64,000 nt of DNA from Gemmatimonadota bacterium (GCA_016873995.1 VGVR01000008.1:48768-112767), one strand, 5' to 3'. Shown: positions 1 through 8,410, counted from the first letter of the stretch. Notes: generated from the letters alone by a model not told the origin. Translations and numbers: made by a program.

Positions 1-5
1 GAGGT

Positions 6-473
6 TCACCGCGACCCGACGGCCACAACCGCCTCCTCCAACACGAGCCGCCACTCCACCCCGTCGGACTCGACTTCCAGGTAGGACACGCGAGGCTCGT
101 CGGCGAAGGGCACGGTGTCCGTGCCCACTCCGACCGTGTCGACGATGGTCTGCAGGGGCCGCCCGCTGATGGCGCTATACAGCGACACGCGCAGGGGGCC
201 GGCTCCTGTCGTCGCCTCGCCCGTGGTGACCCACACGAGACGCAGCGCGCCGGTGGTGACGTCGAACGACTCGGTCTGCAGGTCGCCTCGGCCGGACCAG
301 GTGCCGAGTGGGCGCCACGCCGTCGTCGTTTCGGGGGGGCGCGGGCGAGGCTCGGGGGGCGCCTCACACCCTGCGTGCGCCAGCATGAGCACGACAGGGA
401 GGCACCTGCCGACACGCCTTGGTTCGAGGGCTCGACCGACGGGAAGACGACGGCCGTCGTCGCGAGACCTCAC
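6..473 (-). CDS. Putative secreted lipoprotein, unknown function
   Basis: A 155-aa ORF with a GTG start at 473. A long basic N-region is followed by a short hydrophobic stretch that ends in a lipobox-like LAHAGC at about residues 31-36, so an outer- or inner-membrane lipoprotein is inferred. The mature part is Pro-rich at first and then beta-strand-like (alternating hydrophobic residues); I recognise no family. It lies 16 bp downstream of the sulfite-oxidase-like gene on the same strand, so it is probably the last gene of that operon. The N-region before the lipobox is unusually long and no better start is visible, so the exact start is uncertain. Confidence 0.5.
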   Translation of the reverse strand: MRSRDDGRRLPVGRALEPRRVGRCLPVVLMLAHAGCEAPPEPRPRPPETTTAWRPLGTWSGRGDLQTESFDVTTGALRLVWVTTGEATTGAGPLRVSLYSAISGRPLQTIVDTVGVGTDTVPFADEPRVSYLEVESDGVEWRLVLEEAVVAVGSR

Positions 474-489
474 CGAGTGCGCCGCGCGA

Positions 490-1215
490 CTATGCCGTCG
501 TCGGCGGGGGCGGTAGCGCCGGCGTGCCGAATACGATCTCCGTGATGGCTTTGATGCTTCGCCGGCCGTACCGGAACGGAATGATGAGCCGGAGCGGCGC
601 GCCGTGGTCGGCGGGAATCGGCTGGTCGTTCATCATCCACGCCAGCATCACCTGCCGATGCCGGAGCGTCTCGACGTCTTCGTCCACGTAGGCGCCATCG
701 CGTGCAAGAAAGCGGGCATACTGCGCACCAGGCACCAAACCGATCATGTCGGCGAAGTCGCTGAAGCGAACCCCGGTCCATTTGACGATACCGCGAGGCG
801 TAGGCGCTCCGCACTGGAGGAGGTACGTACCCGAAACGCGAGGGAGGCGCTCGAGGTCGGAGAACCGCAGGGTACCGCGCATCCGCGCGAGGCCCCGGGG
901 GTCGACGCGGATCGCCATGTTGCGGTAGTCGGGGTCTCCCGGGGGCGTCGTACGGTCGGGGGTCTGCCACATCAGCCGCCCCTCGATCGGGCCCGCCGCG
1001 CTCTCGGGGTGCTCCGGCGCCGATCCGTCCGCGTTGAGCGGAAGGGGCACCGGAAAGCCCTCACGGAGCGGCGCCTCCTGTAACGTGTTCGGCCATTCTT
1101 GGGTCTGCTGCTGCGCGGTCTGGCCAGTCGCGCCTGCGGGTCGCAGGACGCCCATGGACGCCGCGGCCAGAGTCGAGCCCGACAGAATCAGTGCGTCACG
1201 ACGGGTGATGTCCAT
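490..1215 (-). CDS. Tat-exported molybdopterin oxidoreductase, sulfite-oxidase fold
   Basis: The predicted 241-aa protein begins MDITRRDALILSGS, a twin-arginine leader, so I chose the ATG at 1215 over the longer ORF; upstream in-frame residues look random. The body matches the oxidoreductase molybdopterin-binding fold (sulfite oxidase / MsrP / YedY family). It has a Cys in LLQCGAP that is placed like the Mo-ligating cysteine, followed by KWTGVRFSDF, the conserved W-[TR]-GV segment. The protein is short and has no haem or dimerisation domain, so electron transfer must use a partner. It follows the FAD subunit of the Mo-hydroxylase operon by 70 bp. The substrate is unknown: sulfite, methionine sulfoxide or another oxyanion are all possible. 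Confidence 0.8.
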   Translation of the reverse strand: MDITRRDALILSGSTLAAASMGVLRPAGATGQTAQQQTQEWPNTLQEAPLREGFPVPLPLNADGSAPEHPESAAGPIEGRLMWQTPDRTTPPGDPDYRNMAIRVDPRGLARMRGTLRFSDLERLPRVSGTYLLQCGAPTPRGIVKWTGVRFSDFADMIGLVPGAQYARFLARDGAYVDEDVETLRHRQVMLAWMMNDQPIPADHGAPLRLIIPFRYGRRSIKAITEIVFGTPALPPPPTTA

Positions 1216-1285
1216 GGGGTGAGCCTCGCTGAAAACGTGAAACATGTCCGCCGCGACCCTTCGTCGCGCAGAGGCAAGCTCAGCC

Positions 1286-2299
1286 CTATGCGTTGCTTGC
1301 GCCCATTCCACCGCGCACGGCGCGGCGCACCAGGTTCCGCATGAGCGGCACCTTGTAGCCGTTGTAGCGCAGCGGCCGATTCCCACGGATCGCGATCTCG
1401 CCCGCCCGCTCGGCCGTGGCTTCGTCGAGCGCCTGCCCGGTGACTGCCCGCTCGACGGCCCTGAGGCGCAGCGGGCGCGCCGCGACCGCGCCGACCACGA
1501 CGCGCGCGTCTACGATGCGGCCACCGCTCTCGCGCACCGCCGAGGCGACGTTCACGAGCGGGAAATCCCACACCATGCGGTCACGCACTTTCTCGAAATA
1601 GAAGCGCGCGCCGGCCCATGTCGCGGGGATCCGAATCGTCGTCAGGAGGTCTCGCGGCTCGAGCACGTTCAGGTGCCGGATGTCGGTGTCGGGTCCGACG
1701 AAGTAGTCATCGGCCTCGACGACACGCTCGCGGCCGCCGCGCCGGATGACCATTTCGGCGTCCAGTGCGATGAGGGCAGGCGCCGTATCCGAGGGATTCA
1801 CGGCCACGCACCGACTCGCCTCGAGGATCGCGTGCTCTCGGTTGATCGCCGTGGGCGTGTCGGCGTAGCACGTGTTGCCGCCCGCGCGATAACACGCCCA
1901 GCCACGTCGGTAGTACGTGCAGCGCGTGTCCTGCGAGATGTTGCCGCCGAGCGTTCCCTGGTTGCGGATCTGCGGGGACGCGACCAAAGCCGCCGCGTCG
2001 GAGAGGATTTTGAAACGGTCGATGACCGCCGGATGCTCGGCCACCTCGGTCAGCGTCGTCATCGCGCCGATCTCCAGGCCGCCGTCGACTTCCCGAATGC
2101 CGCGGAGCTCCGAGACCTGGCTGAGCTCGACGACCACCTGCGGCTGGCGCAGGCGGTCCTTGAGCCAGTCGAGCGAGTCCATGCCGCCGGCGATGACCAT
2201 CGCCGCCTCGCCGTGCTCGTCCAAAAGGTCGAGAGCGTCGTCGAGGTTGGTGGGCTGGAAGAGCTGGAACGGAGCGATCACATCGTGGATGGTTGCCAT
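1286..2299 (-). CDS. Molybdenum hydroxylase FAD-binding (medium) subunit
   Basis: 337 aa, xanthine dehydrogenase/CoxM-type FAD-binding subunit. The N-terminal half carries the FAD signature (VIAGGMDSL near residue 37 and GTLGGNISQ near residue 115). It is followed by a Cys-rich insertion, RCTYYRRGWACYRAGGNTC, which resembles the extra loop that binds a [4Fe-4S] cluster in YagS/PaoB-type and 4-hydroxybenzoyl-CoA reductase subunits. The C-terminal part is the CO-dehydrogenase flavoprotein C-terminal domain. The stop of the large subunit is 10 bp upstream, so co-transcription and probably translational coupling are expected. The protein has no signal peptide and would be co-exported with the Tat-bearing small subunit (inference from the PaoABC arrangement). 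Confidence 0.88.
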   Translation of the reverse strand: MATIHDVIAPFQLFQPTNLDDALDLLDEHGEAAMVIAGGMDSLDWLKDRLRQPQVVVELSQVSELRGIREVDGGLEIGAMTTLTEVAEHPAVIDRFKILSDAAALVASPQIRNQGTLGGNISQDTRCTYYRRGWACYRAGGNTCYADTPTAINREHAILEASRCVAVNPSDTAPALIALDAEMVIRRGGRERVVEADDYFVGPDTDIRHLNVLEPRDLLTTIRIPATWAGARFYFEKVRDRMVWDFPLVNVASAVRESGGRIVDARVVVGAVAARPLRLRAVERAVTGQALDEATAERAGEIAIRGNRPLRYNGYKVPLMRNLVRRAVRGGMGASNA

Positions 2300-2309
2300 G
2301 GCGTCCTCC

Positions 2310-4778
2310 TCAGATGTGGGCCGTCAGCGGTTCCTGCATGGGTCGGCCGTGCTCGAGCGCCATGAGGAGGTTGTCGAGCGTCGCGGGCGCGCGCCGGATG
2401 ACGTCATCGCCGAGCGCGGCCGCGAGTGCGTTGAGGATCGCCGACGCGCCGGCGCCGACGGGTGCCTCGCCGATGCCGCGCGCGCCGACGGGCGTCTCCG
2501 GGTCGGGCAGATTGACGGCCTCCCACTTCATGTTGCGCGGCACGTCGAGGATCGTCGGCGGGCGACTCTGGTAGAGCCGCGTCGCGACCGGCAGTCCGTA
2601 GTGCTGGTCGTACACGGTCTTCTGCGCGAGTGCGTGCCCCATACCGAGGACTCCACGGCCCAGCACCTGCCCGCCGTAGGCGCGGGGGTGGATGATCGTG
2701 CCCGAGTCACCCACCGCCATGTAGTCGAGCACTTGGTACTGGCCCGTCTCGACATCGACCTCCACTTCTGCGAACCCGGCCACGAACGAGAACGTGCCCC
2801 CGTCGCGTCCGTAGTCGTCACGCGCCACGCCCATGAGCCCTCGCCCGGCGAGCGCGCTGGCTGCCACGGTGGTGACTCGATTGATGTTCGTGGGGAGCTC
2901 GTGTCCGTCGTACTTGCCGCCCAGCGCGATCGCGCGGCGGGCCACCTCGGCCAGCGTCATGGTGCGCGTCCCGTCGGAGACGCGCTCGTTCGCCACGCGA
3001 TACGACGCGGCGTTGCCGCCCAGCGTGCGGGCCGCGATCTCCTTCGCCTTGGCGATCGCATCCGAGGCCGCCGCGTGCGCTGCTCGCGACATCGCGTGCG
3101 TGGTCTGACTGCCGCCGGAAACGCACGTCCACGGCAGGTGCTGCGACGTGTCGCCCCAGATGATGGCCACCTTCTCCCACGGCATCCCCATCATCTCGGC
3201 GGCGACGCGGTGCACGTCCGAGTAGGACTCGGTGCCTAGGTTCCCCACACCCGACTGCACGTACATGCGCCCATCGGGCCTGATCACGAAGAGCCCGTCG
3301 AACCCGACCGAGCCGCCGACGAACGAGCTCACCGCGACGCCGGCGCCACGGACCTTCGAGCCCTGGCGTTGGCCCGATCGCGCTTTGCGGGTCTCCCAGT
3401 CGAACATCTCGGAGCCGCGGGCGAGCGCCTCGCGCATGAACGAGCTCGTGCTGTACTGCAGCTCGCCGTTGCCTGCGGGCGGTCCGAACTTGGCCTTTCC
3501 TGCGGGCGCGTTGATGCGACGGATCTCCACCTGATCGATGCCGAGCTGGCGGGCGGCCTTCGACATCACCGGCTCCATCAGCATGACGCCCTGTAGCCCA
3601 CCGGGTTGGCTCTGAGCCCGCCGCGGCGGGGTGTTCGTGAGCACGGTCGCGCCGCGGAAGCGCATGGCCTGAGGCTGATAGAGGAGCGAGATGATGCGCC
3701 CCGAGCTGATTGCATCGCCCTGTGCCTCGTAGGCGTGATTCTCGCCGAGGGTGAAGACGTCGAGCGCGACGAGGCGGCCGTCGCTTGCGAAGCCGGCCTT
3801 GACGCGCCCGTGCACCCCGGGGCGAATGCCGCCGATGTACTGCTCCTCCTCGCGCGTGATGCGCATCATCACGGGTGCGTTCGTCTTCCGTGCGAGCAGC
3901 GCGGGGATGGTGTAGATGACGGCGCCGGTGGCGCGGCTTCCGAAGCCACCCCCGGTATACTCCGTCAGCAGCACGACCTCCGAGACGTCGAGGCGCATCC
4001 AACGCGCGATGGACGCCACGGTCTGCACTGCGCTCTGCGTGCCGGCGTGCATGTACAGCTTGCCGTCGCGCCAGTACGCCAGCGCGGAGCGGGGCTCGAG
4101 CACGTGGTGCTGCGTGTTGGGGGTCGAGAACGTCTCGTCGAGCACGAGCGTGGCCGCGGCGAACCCGGCCTCCACGTCTCCGTACGACCACTGGGCCTGC
4201 GGCGTGCCAGCGGGGAGTCGACCCTCTGCGTACTCGGACCAGTCTGCCTCTGACCACTCGAGACGCTGCACGACCAGCGGCCCCGTCGGGTTGCCGGCCG
4301 GGCGGCCCCAGCTGTTCCCCTGCTCGCGAGGGTTGGGCCCGCCGGGGCGCAGGCTCACCAGCGGATCGACCACGAACTCGAGAGGCTCGAAGTCGATGCG
4401 GATCGCCTCGATGGCCGCCGCGGCCGTCTCCTCGTCGACGGCGGCGACGGCGAGCACCGGCTCGCCCGCATACACCGGCTCGTCCGTGAGGGCGCGCTCG
4501 CTGAGCGGGTTGGCGCGGATCGTTTCGCCGAGGTCCGTCACCGTATCGGCAGGTTCAGGAAGCTCGGACGCCCTGAGGATCGCGCGCACACCCGGCATCG
4601 CTTCCGCCGCGCTGGTATCGACGCTCCGTACGCGCGCATGCGGGAACGGACTCAGGAGCAGCTTCGCGAAGAGCATGCCGTCCACGCGGAAGTCCTCGGC
4701 GTACTTCGACCGGCCGGTGACCTTGGCATGGAGGTCGGGGGTCGTGTAGTTCTGGCCGACGAGTCTGGTGTCACCCAC
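2310..4778 (-). CDS. Molybdenum hydroxylase catalytic (large) subunit
   Basis: 822 aa, aldehyde oxidase/xanthine dehydrogenase family molybdopterin-binding subunit. Visible family features are GRSKYAEDFRVDGM near the N-terminus, the glycine-rich GGGFGSRATG Mo-cofactor contact near residue 285, and GIGEAPVGAG near the C-terminus. The Glu of GIGEAP (about residue 771) aligns with the general-base glutamate of xanthine oxidase. The start overlaps the small-subunit gene by 8 bp. No own signal peptide is seen. The substrate cannot be read from sequence; aldehydes, N-heterocycles or aromatic compounds are typical for this family. The order small-large-medium resembles exported aldehyde oxidoreductases, although PaoABC itself runs small-medium-large. 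Confidence 0.9.
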   Translation of the reverse strand: MGDTRLVGQNYTTPDLHAKVTGRSKYAEDFRVDGMLFAKLLLSPFPHARVRSVDTSAAEAMPGVRAILRASELPEPADTVTDLGETIRANPLSERALTDEPVYAGEPVLAVAAVDEETAAAAIEAIRIDFEPLEFVVDPLVSLRPGGPNPREQGNSWGRPAGNPTGPLVVQRLEWSEADWSEYAEGRLPAGTPQAQWSYGDVEAGFAAATLVLDETFSTPNTQHHVLEPRSALAYWRDGKLYMHAGTQSAVQTVASIARWMRLDVSEVVLLTEYTGGGFGSRATGAVIYTIPALLARKTNAPVMMRITREEEQYIGGIRPGVHGRVKAGFASDGRLVALDVFTLGENHAYEAQGDAISSGRIISLLYQPQAMRFRGATVLTNTPPRRAQSQPGGLQGVMLMEPVMSKAARQLGIDQVEIRRINAPAGKAKFGPPAGNGELQYSTSSFMREALARGSEMFDWETRKARSGQRQGSKVRGAGVAVSSFVGGSVGFDGLFVIRPDGRMYVQSGVGNLGTESYSDVHRVAAEMMGMPWEKVAIIWGDTSQHLPWTCVSGGSQTTHAMSRAAHAAASDAIAKAKEIAARTLGGNAASYRVANERVSDGTRTMTLAEVARRAIALGGKYDGHELPTNINRVTTVAASALAGRGLMGVARDDYGRDGGTFSFVAGFAEVEVDVETGQYQVLDYMAVGDSGTIIHPRAYGGQVLGRGVLGMGHALAQKTVYDQHYGLPVATRLYQSRPPTILDVPRNMKWEAVNLPDPETPVGARGIGEAPVGAGASAILNALAAALGDDVIRRAPATLDNLLMALEHGRPMQEPLTAHI

Positions 4779-5418
4779 GGGCCACCTCCCGCGAGAGCTC
4801 GGCGCCCCGGTGGAGCGCGGTGAGGATCTTGTCGTAGTCCTGGCAGCGGCAGAGGTTGCCCGAGACGCCGTGGGCGAGCTCCTCGCGTGTAGGGTTCGGG
4901 TTCTGTCTCAGGAATCCTACGGCCGACATGATGAACCCGGACATGCAGTAGGCGCACTGGAAGCCCTGCTCCTCGATCACTCCCTGCTGTACGGGATGGA
5001 GCGTGCCGTCCGGCGCCGCGAGCCCCTCGATCGTGGTGATGTCGCTCGACCGCACGGTGTGCGTGAGTACGCTGCACGAGTACCGGGGCACTCCGTCTAC
5101 GAGGACAGTGCAGGCGCCGCACTCGGCCCGATCGCAGCCCAGCTTCGTGCCCGTGAGCCCGAGCTTGTACCGCAGCGTAGTAGCCATCGTCTCTTGCGGC
5201 GCCACGTCGACTCGCCTGTCCTGCCCGTTGACGTTGAGCGTGACCAGCCGCTCGACGCCACCGGCCCTGGCGGTCTGGCCGGAGAGCGTCGGGCTCTGCC
5301 GGAAGAGGTAGGCCGCGGAAGAGACCGCCACGCCGCCAGCGATTACGCCCTTGATGAAGGTGCGCCGGCCGAGTGAAGTAGGTCCGCTGCGGGTCGTGGG
5401 AGCGTCGTCGTTCGACAT
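4771..5418 (-). CDS. Molybdenum hydroxylase 2Fe-2S (small) subunit, Tat-exported
   Basis: 215 aa. The N-terminus contains LGRRTFIKGVIAGG (Arg18-Arg19), a clear Tat signal, so the complex is predicted to be periplasmic. Two [2Fe-2S] sites are visible. The plant-ferredoxin type has Cys95, Cys100, Cys103 and Cys115 (GCDRAECGACTV). The helical-bundle type has Cys155, Cys158, Cys190 and Cys192 (QCAYCMSG and NLCRCQ). It is the first gene of the operon; an upstream AG-rich segment close to 5425 can serve as ribosome-binding site. The likely role is electron transfer from the Mo centre to FAD or to a periplasmic acceptor. Length and domain order are normal for the family apart from the leader, which PaoA/YagT also carries. 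Confidence 0.92.
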   Translation of the reverse strand: MSNDDAPTTRSGPTSLGRRTFIKGVIAGGVAVSSAAYLFRQSPTLSGQTARAGGVERLVTLNVNGQDRRVDVAPQETMATTLRYKLGLTGTKLGCDRAECGACTVLVDGVPRYSCSVLTHTVRSSDITTIEGLAAPDGTLHPVQQGVIEEQGFQCAYCMSGFIMSAVGFLRQNPNPTREELAHGVSGNLCRCQDYDKILTALHRGAELSREVARG

Positions 5419-5951
5419 GCACCTCTCCTCTCATCGCGCTGACGGCGAAGTCGGGTCCGCGTGGATCCCTGCGGGGGTCAGAATAGTGCGCGGGCGGGCG
5501 GTACGACATAGCGGGCGGTGGGCGCGCCGGGCAGCGGGGAGTGGACGTGCGGCCAGGCTACGCGGCAGGCCCAAGCCCGGTCGTGGACAAGGCGCGCGGC
5601 CAGGCCGCGCGGCAGGCTCTCAGGGGGGTTGCAGATCTGACCCGCGGCCAGGCCGCGCGGCGGGTTGCCGCTGGTCGTGCATGACCCCCGGCCCGGGTGC
5701 TCGGCAGGCCGAGGCGGGCATGGCATGGTGTTGCGGCCAGGGCGCCCGGCGCGCCCGAAGGTGGCCTCTGCAAACTCTGCCGGTGACGGCACGTGGGTGC
5801 CGCCAACCGGGGGTATCGACCCGCGATCGTGCCGTGCCTACAGGGTTTCGGCCGGTCCCAGCCCCTGGCACGAGGGGTGCCTCTTCAGGGCCCCGTACGG
5901 CAAGACGAAACCGAACGGCCGGCCCGGGGGGGCGGCCAAAGGAAACGACTC
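5419..5951. other. Long divergent intergenic region with repeats and hairpins
   Basis: A 533-bp gap between the Mo-enzyme operon and the Pro-rich protein. I see no credible gene: the frames that stay open here give Arg/Ala/Gly-rich low-complexity translations only. The first half holds a degenerate tandem repeat (separate entry). The second half, upstream of 5952, contains small perfect stems: GGCAC/GTGCC with a 4-nt loop at 5788-5801, and GGGT/ACCC around ATCG at 5811-5822. A structured 5' leader is possible, but it matches no riboswitch class I can name. No convincing -35/-10 pair stands out. Confidence 0.5.
5549..5754. repeat. Degenerate ~47-bp tandem repeat with a GCGGCCAGGC core
   Basis: Copies of a GCGGCCAGGC(C/T)(G/A)CGCGGC core begin at about 5549, 5596, 5644 and 5733. 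The first three are spaced 47-48 bp apart, and the last gap is about two periods with a decayed unit between. The cores are partly self-complementary. The segments between cores are only loosely alike, so this is an old or fast-decaying array. It lies between two divergent genes, and a similar motif in the other orientation (CGGCCTGGC) recurs in the repeat-rich gap near 32.7 kb. Confidence 0.55.
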
Positions 5952-6371
5952 ATGAGACTTCGCAGCATCGTGCTCGCGGCCGCGGTCGCCGGGCCCCTGA
6001 TGTGGAGCTCGGCGCCGGTCATGGCGCAGCAGCGTGGTAACCACCGTGTGGTAGCGGCGGACACGAGGGAGTGGCAGCCGGCCGCGAGTGAGAAGGGCGT
6101 GGAGCATCGCCAGACAGAAGCGCCGAAGGTCGTAATGCGCCGCTGGCGGGATGGGCTGATGAACGTGCTCCCGAGAGGGATTCGCCGCAGGTTTGGTGAG
6201 CCCGTGGTGACGCCGCCCCCTGCGCCGGAGCCCGAGCCCCAACCCGAGCCGCAGCCGGAGCCGCAACCTGAGCCCGAGCCGCAGCCGTGCGTGACGACGC
6301 TGGTGTACGTGAACGGGATGCCGATGCTGCAGGACTGCAACGGGAACCTGACGCCGATGTTCGGCGGCTGA
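5952..6371 (+). CDS. Secreted Pro-Glu-Gln-rich protein, unknown function
   Basis: 139 aa. The ATG at 5952 follows an AAAGGA ribosome-binding site at a good distance and opens a clean Sec signal peptide (MRLRSIVLAAAVAG to VMAQQ, cleavage near residue 26). For this reason I rejected an in-frame start 159 bp upstream. A basic central region is followed by about seven PEPQ/PEPE repeats (residues about 95-112), a rigid spacer like those crossing the periplasm in TonB-like proteins. A short C-terminal tail has two cysteines (PCVTTLVYVNG and DCNGNL) that could form a disulfide. No family is recognised. A strong hairpin terminator follows 24 bp after the stop, so the gene appears monocistronic. Confidence 0.72.
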   Translation: MRLRSIVLAAAVAGPLMWSSAPVMAQQRGNHRVVAADTREWQPAASEKGVEHRQTEAPKVVMRRWRDGLMNVLPRGIRRRFGEPVVTPPPAPEPEPQPEPQPEPQPEPEPQPCVTTLVYVNGMPMLQDCNGNLTPMFGG

Positions 6372-6395
6372 TCCGAGGAGGGCGGTGGTCGGACG

Positions 6396-6426
6396 GAGGC
6401 CGGCGCGGAGATCCCGCGCCGGCCTC
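6396..6426 (+). terminator. Perfect 13-bp hairpin terminator
   Basis: The arms 6396-6408 and 6414-6426 are perfectly complementary (core GGCCGGCGCGG) around a 5-nt loop, 24 bp past the stop of the Pro-rich protein gene. The downstream tract (TCGGCTTTA) is only weakly T-rich, as is common in GC-rich genomes. Confidence 0.7.
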
Positions 6427-6502
6427 TCGGCTTTACGAGCGTCGCAGGGGTCGTCATCGTCTCGGCCGAAGTGGATGCTGGACCCACCGCCGGAGTGCTT
6501 CG

Positions 6503-7768
6503 ATGCGCGCGTTCGCCGACCCGACTGAGATCCTCCTCCGCACGAAGGTCGTCGAGCGTTTCCTTTCCTACGTGCGCCTCGACACGCAGTCCGACGAAGC
6601 GAGCGCTACGTGCCCGAGCACAGCAAAGCAGCTCGAGCTCGGACGACAGCTGGCGGCCGAGCTGACGAGCTTGGGGCTCAGTGGTGTGGGCGAGGCGAGC
6701 CCCTCCATGGATGCGAACGGATACGTGCTGGCTGAGCTGTCCGGAAACGCCCCGGGCCGCATCGGGCTGTGCGCACACATCGATACGGCGCCGCAGTTCA
6801 CCGGCACGGGTGTGAGCCCGCGCGTGCACGAGCGGTACGGCGGCGGACCGATCGAGGTCGGGGAAGGCATCGTGATCGATCCGACGGAAACGGCCGAGCT
6901 GGCCGAGTGCGTCGGCGATGCGATCATCACGACCGACGGGCGCACGCTGCTCGGTGCCGACGACAAGTCCGGCATCGCGGCCATCATGGGCGCGCTCGAG
7001 ATCCTGGTGGCCGAGCCGTCGCTGCGGCGCCCGACCGTGCGCGTCTGTTTCAACCCCGACGAAGAGATCGGGCGCGGCGCCAATCGCTTTCCGCTGGAGC
7101 GCTTCGACTGCCCGGTGGCCTTCACCGCCGACGGCGGCTTCACCGGGGAGATCAACCTCGAGACCTTCTCGGCCGACAAGGCGGTGATCACGCTCACGGG
7201 CGTATCCGTGCACCCCGGCACCGCCAAAGGGAAGATGGTCAATGCGCTCACCTACGCAGGTAAGCTCCTCGCGAGCCTGCCCATGGCCGAGTCTCCCGAG
7301 TGCACCGAGGGGCGAGACGGCTTCTTCCATCCCGTAAACATCTCCGGGGACGCGGCTGCGTGCCGGATCCAGCTCATCCTGCGTGACTTCGACACGGCCG
7401 TGCTGAAAGAGCGCGGGCGGCGCCTGGAGGCTCTGTGCGCGGCGCTACGGGCCGAGGAGCCGCGTCTCGGCGTGCGGCTCGAGGTCACGGAGCAATATCG
7501 GAACATGCACGACGTGCTGTCCGGTCACCCCGAGACCGCCGCCTTACTCGAGCGGGCGGTGCGCGCGGCCGGGATCGCGCCGAACCTGAAGCCTATTCGC
7601 GGCGGGACCGATGGGTCGCGCCTCACCGCCATGGGCATGCCCACGCCGAACCTGTTCGCCGGCGGCGTCAATTTCCACGGGCCGGCGGAGTGGATCTCGA
7701 CACGCGTGCTCGCGCAATCGACGTGCGCAATCCTGAACCTGGTGCAGCTCTACGGGGAGCGGGGGTAA
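6503..7768 (+). CDS. pepT: Peptidase T (tripeptide aminopeptidase), M20 family
   Basis: 421 aa, close to the usual ~410 aa of PepT. Cytoplasmic, no signal peptide; it removes the N-terminal residue from tripeptides with two Zn2+ ions. Dinuclear-zinc residues are visible: His92 and Asp94 in CAHIDTAPQ, Asp153 or Asp154 in GADDKSG, Glu187/Glu188 in FNPDEEIGRG, the aspartate of TADGG (about 213), and the C-terminal histidine in GGVNFHGPAEW. IRGGTDGSRLTAMG is the other family signature. I chose the ATG at 6503, which follows CGGAG by 8 bp and starts in line with PepT homologues; the longer ORF upstream overlaps the terminator. Probably monocistronic. Confidence 0.93.
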   Translation: MRAFADPTEILLRTKVVERFLSYVRLDTQSDEASATCPSTAKQLELGRQLAAELTSLGLSGVGEASPSMDANGYVLAELSGNAPGRIGLCAHIDTAPQFTGTGVSPRVHERYGGGPIEVGEGIVIDPTETAELAECVGDAIITTDGRTLLGADDKSGIAAIMGALEILVAEPSLRRPTVRVCFNPDEEIGRGANRFPLERFDCPVAFTADGGFTGEINLETFSADKAVITLTGVSVHPGTAKGKMVNALTYAGKLLASLPMAESPECTEGRDGFFHPVNISGDAAACRIQLILRDFDTAVLKERGRRLEALCAALRAEEPRLGVRLEVTEQYRNMHDVLSGHPETAALLERAVRAAGIAPNLKPIRGGTDGSRLTAMGMPTPNLFAGGVNFHGPAEWISTRVLAQSTCAILNLVQLYGERG

Positions 7769-7869
7769 GGGTCCGGTAAGCACCCGCGGCGCCAGCTTGT
7801 CCGAGCCAAGACGGGCGGCCTACTCTCGCCTCGATCCCCTCGGCCACGCCAAGACCGCGGAGCGCGAAC

Positions 7870-8340
7870 ATGCCTCGACGTGTTGTGATCCTCTTCCTCG
7901 CCCTCGTTGCTGCTTCATCGGCCGCCGAAGTCTCCGGCCAGGCCACGGGCGGTCCGCCGCGCACGCCGCCCGCCCACTGGGGTCCGATCTCGATCAACAT
8001 CGAGGAGGTTCCTGATCCGCACCCGGTTCATTGGCTACCGACGATTCGGGGTGTGGGTGACGAACTGGTGCTGGGCGATGCGAGCCGGCAGGTAGCACTG
8101 TATCCGATCACGGACAGCCCCCATGCATCGACGCTCTTGATGGCGTACCTCCCTCGTGAGCGCCTCCTGGTGGAGGCGGACGCGTTCAGCCCGGGGAGCG
8201 CGGTCGCGCCCTACGCCGCCAACCTGCTCGAGAACATCAGGCGGCGGAACCTGCGCGTAGACCGCATCGTACCGATCCACGGCACCGTCGTGCCGTTCAG
8301 CGAACTCACGCGGACGGTGGCGGCACTGGCGACGAACTGA
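7870..8340 (+). CDS. Secreted MBL-fold remnant or fusion, probably non-catalytic
   Basis: 156 aa with a Sec signal peptide (MPRRVVILFLALVAASSAA). Residues about 36-52 (GPISINIEEVPDPHPVHW) resemble, as I remember them, the N-termini of secreted alpha/beta hydrolases from related bacteria. From about residue 65 the sequence reads like the C-terminal third of a metallo-beta-lactamase-fold hydrolase: a strand with LLVEADAFSPG, then VDRIVPIHGTVVPFSEL, where the HG would be the last metal-site segment. The HxHxDH motif is absent. I infer a deletion that joined the start of one secreted hydrolase to the end of another, leaving an open frame. It may still be expressed but is unlikely to be an active MBL enzyme. 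Confidence 0.5.
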   Translation: MPRRVVILFLALVAASSAAEVSGQATGGPPRTPPAHWGPISINIEEVPDPHPVHWLPTIRGVGDELVLGDASRQVALYPITDSPHASTLLMAYLPRERLLVEADAFSPGSAVAPYAANLLENIRRRNLRVDRIVPIHGTVVPFSELTRTVAALATN

Positions 8341-8410
8341 CCGGCGTCCGAGTGCGTCGCTTGCGCCGGCCCGCGACTGTCTCCGCGATGACTCGGCGCG
8401 TCAGGGGTGC

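Noticed and set aside
5760..5850. c-di-GMP (GEMM) riboswitch upstream of the Pro-rich protein
   Set aside because: A GCAAAC string and small stems are present, but the order of conserved elements does not fit the class.
5351..6040. A 229-aa Arg/Gly-rich open frame through the repeat region
   Set aside because: It overlaps two real gene ends, has low-complexity composition and results from the repeats and the high GC content.
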